From Sodalis endosymbiont of Henestaris halophilus (GTDB lineage: Bacteria > Pseudomonadota > Gammaproteobacteria > Enterobacterales > Enterobacteriaceae): a stretch of DNA of 64,000 nucleotides. The notes beneath the pieces were generated by a model. It did no database searches, was not told the DNA's origin, and worked only from the letters and a program-made list of their open reading frames with translations. The translations under genes and the position numbers were made by a program. The stretch spans positions 744,001 through 808,000 of the forward strand of contig NZ_LT897836.1 in NCBI RefSeq assembly GCF_900161835.1, in the 5' to 3' direction. The first letter of the stretch is position 1; every line of letters starts with the position of its first letter. Positions 55,201 through 64,000 of this stretch are shown here, one piece after another.

Positions 55201-58200
55201 TCTTCGTTGTACTCAAATGAATAAGTTAATTATATTATTACGATTTATACGTTTTTATTAATAGTGGCCGCTGTATCTTTTGATATTCTCTTGTAATTGT
55301 TATATTAGTTAATAGATGCAAAACAAGTAATTTTTAATAAAAATGGATTTCCGCTTATGCTTTATTTGAATGAAAGATCGCTTAGGCCTACGTGTTTTAC
55401 TTTACCACGTTTACTTTATCTATAGCTATAGTTAACGGATCGCCATAGTGGGCGGCAGTATGTTTCTGTTTGTGTGCCGTACGCATATATTTTTCATTAC
55501 CTTAGGTTATAATGACGGTGTTAATCAGATGAGCAGGGTATAAGTGATTGCAAAATATAACACAATATATTAATATAGAAATTAGCAGTTTTAATTACTA
55601 GATTGTATTGTGAGCTAGCAATGTGGTCTGCGTAAGCAGTAATTATCGTAATCATATTAATCTAATATGCATGGCTTCCACTAACTTAGTGCTGTTTATC
55701 TAACTTAGTTTCGTTCTGTGATGTGTTAATCATGCAATAATTATTACTATTGATTTTGTGCACGCACTATATGAATCGGAATTATTAATTATGATTAAGA
55801 CTCCGTTAAAGCGGGCTATCGAACAAATAGATAGCGTATAGATAATATTTTCTAGATTAACGCTGAATTGAACGCTGTCGAGTTTTCAGGAGGTATTTAA
55901 AACAGTGCGTTCTTGGGAAGAACAAGAATCTGTAGTTGATATTTAATATCAGATTTTGTTTTTAGCAGCAGACCGAGGATATTTTTAGCAGGAAGATTTT
56001 CCGCTAATAGTAAGCGGGACGAGTGTTATAACAAGTAATATCTGCTATATAATTAATCTCATCTTGCTATTTATTGAATTTATTAGTCAAAATTTTATTT
56101 ATCGTTCTGTAGACATTATGCTGAAAATAAGTAGATAGCTTATCAGCGTTTAACTTGGCAATGAGTTTACATTAAGTATAAATCAGTATCAGGTGATGAC
56201 TAATGTTATTTAAGTGATAATTCATTTTTTAACTTATGCTATTGCTTATCGTAGGCATTGCACCCTAAGTTGCAAAATGCATACAGAAATATAAGTTACG
56301 TAATACTTTTAATTCATGTTACGTATAGTATGATACTTGCATCCACTTTTGGCATATTGATTTTTATTGCACTACTTGATGATAAATGAAGATATTTGTG
56401 TAATGGGTATTATGATTATTTCTGAATAAATGAATTAATCATGATGAAATATACTATATTAATGACGTCTATAATTAACTAAATATAAAAATAAATTAGT
56501 TTAAATGTTACGTTTATCGTTTTGGTTATGAACCTAAATGTCTTTATTTAACTTAAGAAATCTATTTACTTTTTATTAATTACCTTAATAAATACTATGA
56601 GTTAATCATCGTTAAGGTTTACGATACATATCGTATTTAGATTACAATATATTATATCTTAAGTTTAAGAAAGATCTAGTTATTTACTAGAAAGATCATA
56701 TTTAAAATGTACTTAATATTTATAATTAAGAATTTGATATACAATCTATTTTAGTTCGTGTGATACATAGCCTATGTGTGACAATGTTTATGAAATTTTT
56801 ATTCATGAGACTTATTTTATAAGTGGTTGTTATTATTTCTTACTGTTTGTAAGCGTTATATATTATCTGAGAGAATGTGTGTTTCATCTGCTCTTTTATA
56901 AAGACTGATTGTATTCTAGCACTTAACGTCCGATATAATAAAATATGTCGTTACGCGTGCGTAAAAGCATTACGGTAGTTTATGCCATCTAGTTTTAGTG
57001 ATCTACTCTATATTTATGTAAGGGAATCTGAAAGCGTAACATAATAATGCCATTTTTATTATTCTAGTTTAAGTGCGGAGTAAAAATAAATGTGCAATTA
57101 TTTTCAGGTTTTGTAAAATACGCGTATAATAGCATCTATTATGTTGTAATTTGTACTATTATTACATACGTGTATGTTTGTAGTGGCATATCAAAAGTGT
57201 TTCCCTCTTTTTTTGAGGTATTAGCTAACTGAAGAATCTTTGTAGGTGATAAAATGATCAACGTATTTATTAATAAAGTTATCATTAATAATATCCATCC
57301 CGGGTATTTATCAATATTACATATAATAAGTTATGTGTAATAGCCCTAGAGTTAGCGGTCACTTAATAAATTCCTATCTCAAAATGAATTTAAAATATCT
57401 TCATATTTGTTATTATTATAAATACATATAAATTATATAATTATAAAGAATAAAAGGTCGTGCTTTGAGGAAAGCACGACACTAAATATCTCGACACGCT
57501 ATTAATATTATGTTTATTTAATAGTGTTTGGTAAGTAAAAATAAAAACATAATTTAGTTACTTAAGTTTTAAGTTTGTGCTTCGGCAGTTGGTATTACAA
57601 GAGTTGATTTTACTTAACTTATGCCCAAGTATTAAGATAATCAGTTTATGGACATACCAACATATGAAATAGTGGGCGATAGCTTGTTACCAGGTACCTG
57701 CTCATAAATACAAATGAGCAGTAAATTAATAATTTAAAATGTGCAGTTATTTAAACTTTAAGTTTGTAGTAATAAAGTTAAGGTAAGTTTGTTACGAGTA
57801 CATTACTGTAATATTTAGACAAGAAAGTACTAGCCTTATCTGGTGGTGGTATTAAATATGTTCGCTCAAAAACCGATGATTGCATTAATATTAGCTTTGA
57901 TGTACTAGGCGCTAATCATTAAAGTGCTTTATGTAGTCTAGTAATTCGTGATAATGTTTTATAGAAACTGAGAACGCTATTTTATCAGCTGCACATATAC
58001 TTAAATGCTAGGAGCCTGTCAGATAACACAAAACCATAATACGTTTTTGATGAAATAATTGCTTGAATAAAAGCTGAATGAAGCAGTTATACGACCACAA
58101 CACAGATAAATGCCAAAGAGATATGCTAATAAGAGTCTTAGCCAAAATAAATTTGGTTATAACTTACGGCTTTATCGAGCTTATTAGTATAATATAGTTT

Positions 58201-59161
58201 TAATGCTATAAAAATTAAAGAAAGATAACCATGCTATAAACAGTTAGGTATGAGTGTTTAGTATTAGTTAACACTTAATTAAATTCAAGCCTCACAGAGG
58301 CGAAGATTACCAGGATGTTGGTGCAGTGCGAAATCAGTAGATGAGATAGCCACAATGTGGGTATGCATCATTTTTTAGGTTAAAAGCATAAAATTAAGTC
58401 GTAAGATAAGTATGAATAAATTAGGAGATAAAATTTTGCTACATGCATTATAACATAGGTCACAACCGTTTTTATAGTTACCGCGATACCTGTAGATAGT
58501 ATTTTATAGAGTGTCATCTGCATGATCTGTATGATTTTACAAGAAATTAATTAGCAAGCATAATACTTTTCAAATTTTCTTCTATTAAAAACCAACAAAA
58601 TTATTGTAAAGAGTCAGTAATTTATTTCTAATAGATGCCAGATAGATTTTATCTGAATAAGAAGAATATAAGCAGCTATTCTCAGAAATTAATAATTTGT
58701 TAAATATTTTAACATATTCTTATGCAGGTTATAAGTAATGTTTTACATTAATTACTTAAAATTTAAGCTAGTTATGGTTGTAATAGCTAAACACATACTT
58801 ATTAAAGTTAGGCATCTATTTTCATTATAAGTATTTATGTCTAACAGCATAATTTTCTAAAATTTTTATACCTCACCGTTGATAGTTAACATTTATTATT
58901 AAAGCATTATGCCTTTGATGAATAAAACAAAATGCAAATAAAACAAGATGATTAATAATCAATATGTTTTTATAAAACCATGCAATTTTGTGAATTATTA
59001 GTAATAAAGATAACTTGCACTAATCGATCATAATTAATACTAAATAGTTATTTTAATAACTAAAGTTTAATTAGCACATAATTTTATTTAATCAAATAAA
59101 TAACATATGAGGCTGTTCGTGCATGTAGTGATAAATAGTTATGTTAGCGTTAACGCTAACT
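55201..59161. other. 4-kb A+T-rich spacer between ycgL ghost and dsbB
   Basis: Ancestral neighbours would be ycgM and ycgN on the plus strand; I could not read them. No intact gene or tRNA was found. One clear hairpin is listed (57457-57480) and a weaker one, CTGCTCAT/ATGAGCAG at 57698-57721. Confidence 0.55.
57457..57480 (-). terminator. orphan terminator-like hairpin
   Basis: GTCGTGCTTT pairs perfectly with AAAGCACGAC (ten bp) around a four-base loop. On the minus strand the next bases are CTTTTATT, a modest T-run, so it reads as a minus-strand terminator. The nearest minus-strand gene, dsbB, ends 1.7 kb away, so its owner is unknown: a decayed gene or an unrecognised small RNA. Confidence 0.6.
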
Positions 59162-59719
59162 TTAGTGAGGTGCTATGCTCTTATACCTTTTAGCGGGAAA
59201 GAGGTTACGTTTGCGCGATGGGAAATATTGCGCAAGCAATATTATAGCCGCTACCAGCAAATAAGCAGAGAAAATAATAATCATCCATTGTGGCATTTCC
59301 AATGAAAGAAGATGCCATTGGCGCAAGGCGCAATCACCAGTAGGGCTAAACATCGACGGTAGCCACTTGTCCAGCGGTAGCCATGTGGGGAAATTTACGC
59401 AAAAGTCACAAGTAACGAAGGGAGAAGGATGAAGTTGAATATCAGTATGTTTCATAGCCAGCAATAGTCCTTGCCAAGAGCTATACAACCAAATTGTCAA
59501 ACCAGCGAAACGCAGCCACGTTCCAGGCATGATAGCGCCTACCAAACCGGCAGAAATGACACCATATAAAGCACAACGTTGATAAATACACAAAACGCAA
59601 GGATTAAGCATTAAAACGTGCTGAAAGTAAAGCGCTATTAGTTCCAGGATGAAGGCGGTTAGTGACAATAGTAACCAAGCCGCACGACTTTGGGAGAAGC
59701 GATTTAACGATTGCATCAT
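59162..59719 (-). CDS. dsbB: disulfide bond oxidoreductase DsbB
   Basis: Inner-membrane protein that reoxidises DsbA and passes electrons to ubiquinone. I choose the ATG at 59719 ([15 protein letters not shown] aligns with the family N-terminus), giving 185 residues (E. coli 176); an upstream ATG adds 15. Four helices. Redox pairs C41-VL-C44 (PCVLC) and C104/C130 (TCDF, GDCA) are intact; there is an extra cysteine at 107 beside C104. The C-terminus is about eight residues longer. Neighbouring nhaB is not visible. It connects to the IspB-made quinone. Confidence 0.95.
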   Translation of the reverse strand: MMQSLNRFSQSRAAWLLLSLTAFILELIALYFQHVLMLNPCVLCIYQRCALYGVISAGLVGAIMPGTWLRFAGLTIWLYSSWQGLLLAMKHTDIQLHPSPFVTCDFCVNFPTWLPLDKWLPSMFSPTGDCALRQWHLLSLEMPQWMIIIFSAYLLVAAIILLAQYFPSRKRNLFPAKRYKSIAPH

Positions 59720-60784
59720 ACTAGAATTATCCAGAATAGTTGTTAGCAACATATAAGAAAACATTCTAAATTAAAAACACAGATATCAGCAACTTTTTTG
59801 CCCGCTGAATTCCCGCTACTCGCACAAGTTTACTATTATTAATTGCAAGGTTATTAACTCCACGATTAGAAAAAGATTAGTGTTTGTTTGTAGATAATGA
59901 CAAACGGTATATTAGTTACGGCTCGTCAGCTATGAATAAGCTAACTTATCCTGTTTTTCCATAATTATAAAACTGCATCCCTATTAAGATTTCTTGATGA
60001 ATATGTAAATATTTATAGTTAAGATGCATAGTGTTATGCTGGTATGGCGTAAGAGTTTTTGATTAACAGAGCAATACGGGATAAATGAAGATGGTTATCT
60101 TAGAAGCATTGTTTTTAAATCAATGATGTTCTTATTGCGGCACGATAATTCTTTGATTTTAATCAATGTCACTCTCACCAACGATGCGGAAAATTTAAAA
60201 ATAACTAATCTGAGTTGACTGGTTTACCACCTAATGGTGGTAAACTAATAAGAGTAATAATCATTTAAAAAATTCTTCTTAAATACGCGAAGATTGCTTC
60301 GATTGTGCGAGTCAGCTCATAGATAATTTGTGCTCTAGATGTGTACAAATATTGTCGGGATGTTGATTATTCTAGCGGTATTGCCATATGTTGATACAAT
60401 CCAGTTATTACTTTAGTCAGGCTGGAGTGGTCGCAGATAAAACGAATGCGGATAAGTCTAATGCTTTTTACCGCATGAATTACTATATTTTCATATTTTG
60501 AGGAGTTTGCCTCAAGTAATCTCATTTACAAATTTATTTTTTAATAGCCAGAAAACTAATAATTTGCGTGCTAGCAAGCTGTTTTGCAATCTTTTACTTT
60601 ATAGTCAACAAATAGTATTATCCAACAAGGTGGGGATAGTATGACGAAGGTCATGTAGTTATGGATACGCTTCTACTGTAAAGACAATCTTAATATCTGG
60701 CGCGTTATACAACCTACTTATGCCCTAAAATATTGTGTGAGGATTTGACCTCCTGCATTTATTACCATTTGTTAAGGTGCCGCC
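59720..60784. other. spacer between dsbB and dadA ghost
   Basis: In E. coli nhaB, fadR and ycgB lie here (several kb); only about 1 kb remains, so most was deleted. No gene was recognised. It contains a perfect palindrome at 60222-60245. Confidence 0.6.
60222..60245. repeat. perfect 10-bp inverted repeat
   Basis: GTTTACCACC and GGTGGTAAAC are perfect complements around TAAT. Stable hairpin, richer in G+C than its surroundings, with no T-run on either side. It may be an operator dyad or the remains of a terminator from the lost nhaB/fadR region. Confidence 0.8.
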
Positions 60785-60990
60785 ATGAATAGGATAATAA
60801 TCGTTGGGGTAGGAAATCAAAGTATCAACTGGTATGTCAGACAATTTTTGATAGTTTTAATATTGTTAGCGGCTGTGATTTACTTAATTGCTACATGATA
60901 GGCATCAAAACTTTACTAACTGATAAATATGTTTATTTTACTACCTCCCGGATTTTGCTCTCAGTGTACAGTTGTAGTTGCGTCACGCAA
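60785..60990 (+). pseudogene. dadA: dadA (D-amino-acid dehydrogenase) N-terminal remnant
   Basis: An ATG at 60785 with TAAGG seven bases upstream opens 37 codons, MNRIIIVGVGNQSINWYVRQ followed by a hydrophobic run, which looks like a small membrane protein. It better fits the FAD-binding start of DadA, [20 protein letters not shown], with a two-residue gap. Some 40 bp after the stop, PPGF (for SPGY) of DadA appears in another frame near 60944. In E. coli dadA directly precedes dadX; here it is about 1.5 kb away after decay. Confidence 0.65.
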
Positions 60991-63796
60991 TGTCATCCAA
61001 CCTATATAGGTGTGCAGATTAACATTTTAGATCTCAATATTTAGTTTACAGAACGTACGTTCTACCGGAAGTAGAATTGCTGGGTATCTGTTTAATATCT
61101 TTTTATTATCAATAGTTATTATTTCATGATAATCTTTGTAATCTTTATTTATTGCTATTATTAAAAGGCAAAATCATGCATCACATTTGGTGATAAAATT
61201 AACTAATACAATTTTCTTCTTTAGCGTTCATTGTACGTAGCAAACTTCTCAGTTTTTAGCAAATCGCTACCAGCATATCAAGGAAACAGCAGCATTTTTT
61301 CGCCGTAGGCGATTATCAAATAAATTTAATCACATGAAATAAAGCAAAGTCTAGTCATAACTAGATGATCACGTTTTTAATATAAATTGTTGTATAGTTA
61401 GCCAGAAGCTGGTTTTTGCTGGCTTTGCAGAAATTCAAGAACAAACTAACTCCTTATATAACCCGTATCATACAAGTTATATGAGATAATAATGTATTTT
61501 AATCGTCGTTCATGACGAGAATATCTTTGCCGATAAAAAGATTAGCTAATGTTTTGCAAGTAACATGTAATATTTTTTTTGTGACTAAAGCTAAAAATAG
61601 CTCTTTTCCATAAAATATAGCAAGTTTACCTTGCTAACCTGTAGGATAGATCGTAAAAATATTTTGGCACTTTCTTTTTTCTTTTATGCGGCAGCGTTTG
61701 TCACAGATAGTTAATATATTTTACAAATATTATCCTTTAATTTTCTGACGGTAATTTCTTCTTACAACGAGATCTTATGTGGGCGTGTATTAGTATATTC
61801 TGCGACTCATTAGAACATAGCAGTAACGAAATTAGTATTTTACTAGCTTGTTTTATAACGTTTTTTGAATTTAGTAATATAATTTGACAAGCAGCAGTCA
61901 GAGAGTCAACGATTGTGTGCGCATGCAGCCTAACTATAAAAAATAATTGTTTCAAAAATTAATTATGAACTTAACACGTATGAGCTATGCATAGCGTCTG
62001 CATAATTATAGTGCTTATTTTAATGGGATAAGCAATGCAATAAAATTGGAGTAAATCACAATTAGGCCAAGACCTATTGGCTGTTATTATGACTTACTTT
62101 GTTTCCATAAACGTTTTATTAATTGATTAGTTAATATAATTGACAAACATATTCACGTTCATCTTAAGGAATATTAATATCTAGTCTATTATGGTTAATA
62201 GACCTAATAATAGTTCATGGAGATATAAATAGATAAAATTTTTCTTTAGTTAATCGCATATTATATGTAGAAATCTGTGATTGTTTATTCATAGATAATC
62301 GTCATGAGAGATTATAAGTTATCTCTACAAGCATAACAAAATTAAACTGTCCGACTTATTAATTAAGTCTTGGTGCACAATAAAATTGTAATAAATATTT
62401 AATATGTTATTGATCTTTTGGTGTTGCACTAAATATCCGGCTGATTTACTTAATACTATTGGTTATGATGTAATTAATTACAGTTTAATTATAAAGACAT
62501 CATTATCGAATAATTATTAATTAACATCTGTTTATTTGATGCTTTGAATATATTAAAAGCTTATCAAAATAACTAGCATTTATCAATGCATAATATAAAG
62601 AGAGGCAAGATGCCGTTTTATTCTTAGGATATTTAAGCTCAAAGCTATGACATGAATATTTGTATTACCCGCGATAGTAATTTATCATAGGGCATGATGA
62701 TATGAAATAACTATGCTAGATTTGGCATAGCTTTGCGCAATTATGTCAATGATAAACATGATAATTTTAATAAAATCCGCGTAGTTTGTTTAGTCTAATA
62801 TAGTTTAATTGCTTGAAAGCACGCGTAACTTAATTAGTATTTGCCATAAAGATCGTCTTTTAATATTGTAAGTATTTTACTAATGAATAATCTATTAAAG
62901 ACCCAAGAGGTATTTCGTGCTTGCCCGTGTAGAAATAATTATTTTTATTATTGTAAACTAACTAATTAATTAAAGTTTATTATATAGCTCGCTAGCAAGC
63001 GTAACTAATAAGTTTTCTTGTTTATACTTGCCGAATAATTAAATCAAAGATTGTGAATTATTTGCTTGCTGTGTGCTCTGTTATATTAATAGCTAGAAAA
63101 ACGTAGCATGTGTTTATAATTATCAAATCTGTGTATTTCTATATTAAAGTATTCTACTGACGACGAAAATACGTTTGCGAAATAGTATGCAGTGCTGCCT
63201 ATTTAATATTAGCTGAGGATCGTATCCTACCCAATTCTAAAGGGTGTATTACCTAGTTTTGTTTATAGCCTAAAGTCATAAAGAGGCATGCGTTTATGAT
63301 CTCACTGTTAGATTATCAGGGCACGCTGTATTGCATGTACTGTATAAAATCTACAAAGGCGCAATTACCTGCTTCTATTGCCCTTATCTTTAGCAGAAAT
63401 AAGACAATAGAAGCAGGTTCATTACTGAGTTTCTGCTGAAATATTGCTTTATGATGTGCGATATATTTTGTACCAGTAGCATTCCATTTAATATATGACT
63501 TTTAAATTGGCTCAAATCTATGATACTGTATAGTATCATCAATAGTAGGATTTAATGGTGAGGATCTCAATTTTTTTGATTTAATACTGTTTATAGTTTA
63601 TTCTAGTCTAGATAGTGTAATCTACTTAGTAGATTCTTCTGATGTAGATGATCAGTTAGCAGTTAATTAATATTTTTATTACGAACTATTCAGCGCGTTT
63701 ATACTCTTGGTGTTAATTTCGTCACTGTTACCGTGACAGTAAGTTAATAGTGCGCGCACGCGCATCCGTTTCTATAGAGGCAAGGAGCTTGTTTTT
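60991..63796. other. spacer between dadA remnant and dadX
   Basis: The rest of dadA should be in the left part but was not readable. No intact gene or tRNA. It contains the striking hairpin at 63367-63418, an 8-bp dyad ATGATACT/AGTATCAT at 63520-63539, and a small hairpin GTCAC/GTGAC about 60 bp before dadX. Confidence 0.6.
63367..63418. repeat. 14-bp perfect inverted repeat with nested stem
   Basis: ACCTGCTTCTATTG (63367-63380) pairs perfectly with CAATAGAAGCAGGT (63405-63418). Inside it CTTAT pairs with ATAAG around CTTTAGCAGAA. This is the most stable simple hairpin noticed in the non-coding DNA. It lies 380 bp before dadX, with no T-run on either side. Confidence 0.85.
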
Positions 63797-64000
63797 ATGC
63801 CACGTCCGATTGTCGCTATAGTAGATTCCACTGCGTTAGCTTCTAATTTAACTGTTGTCCGCCGGTATGCACCGCATGCACGTATATGGTCTGTAGTGAA
63901 AGCCAATGGGTATGGCCATGGATTGAATGCTGTTTGGCAGGGATTGAATCAGACAGACGGTTTTGCATTGCTGGATCTTAATGATGCGGTCGTGTTAAGG
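63797..64000 (+). CDS. dadX: alanine racemase DadX (5' part; runs off the window)
   Basis: PLP enzyme interconverting L- and D-alanine. ATG 63797 with AAGGAG nine bases upstream; 68 codons lie inside the window, all open. It starts [28 protein letters not shown] carries the PLP-binding lysine K35. It is nearer to catabolic DadX (TRPIQASLDL, TDGFALLNL) than to Alr. With dadA dead next door, it cannot serve the D-alanine catabolic pathway and probably supplies D-alanine for the cell wall. The window edge hides the rest, so intactness is unproven. Confidence 0.9.
   Translation, partial: MPRPIVAIVDSTALASNLTVVRRYAPHARIWSVVKANGYGHGLNAVWQGLNQTDGFALLDLNDAVVLR

Overview
The window looks like the genome of a host-restricted bacterial symbiont of the order Enterobacterales (Sodalis/Serratia/Yersinia-like) that is in the middle of genome erosion. 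Every intact gene is most similar, from memory, to its E. coli counterpart and sits in E. coli-like order. Only about 38 % of the window is coding. Genes have balanced base composition, while the long spaces between them are strongly A+T-rich. I found no insertion sequence, prophage, CRISPR array or rRNA. I cannot name the species.

Layout. (1) 2.2-27.3 kb is the classic block ispB / rplU-rpmA-[yhbE]-obgE-[dacB]-greA-[yhbY]-rlmE-ftsH-folP-glmM-secG-tRNA-Leu-[metY]-[rimP]-nusA-infB-rbfA-[truB]-rpsO-pnp-[nlpI]-[yrbN]-deaD. Names in brackets are decayed copies that I could still read by translating the spacers. (2) 27.3-39.8 kb has no intact gene. Its right part is the ghost series [proQ]-[prc]-[htpX]-[kdgR]-[yobF] leading into an intact cspC. 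(3) 41-46 kb holds manZ-manY-manX (minus) facing yoaE (plus), then [sdaA], [yoaA], tsaB, [fadD] and a possible [rnd]. (4) 53-54.8 kb is minE-minD-minC, divergent from a dead [ycgL]. (5) dsbB, a decayed [dadA] and the first 68 codons of dadX close the window.

Functionally, what survives is translation and RNA metabolism (L21, L27, S15, IF2, NusA, RbfA, Obg, RlmE, GreA, PNPase, DeaD, CspC, tRNA-Leu(GAG), TsaB), membrane proteolysis and secretion (FtsH, SecG), envelope precursors (GlmM, DadX), isoprenoid, folate and disulfide steps (IspB, FolP, DsbB), one PTS sugar transporter (ManXYZ) and Min-type division-site selection. What has died is catabolism (sdaA, fadD, dadA), regulators (kdgR, proQ), redundant proteases (prc, htpX), accessory ribosome/tRNA factors (rimP, truB, yhbY), dacB, and several small proteins. 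Some RNA control elements around live genes are retained: the S15 leader fold, the pnp leader hairpin, and terminators.

The main result is that the empty-looking spacers are largely readable fossils in ancestral order. Some, such as htpX, are close to full length. Ghost calls rest on hand translation compared with E. coli proteins recalled from memory and should be confirmed by alignment.
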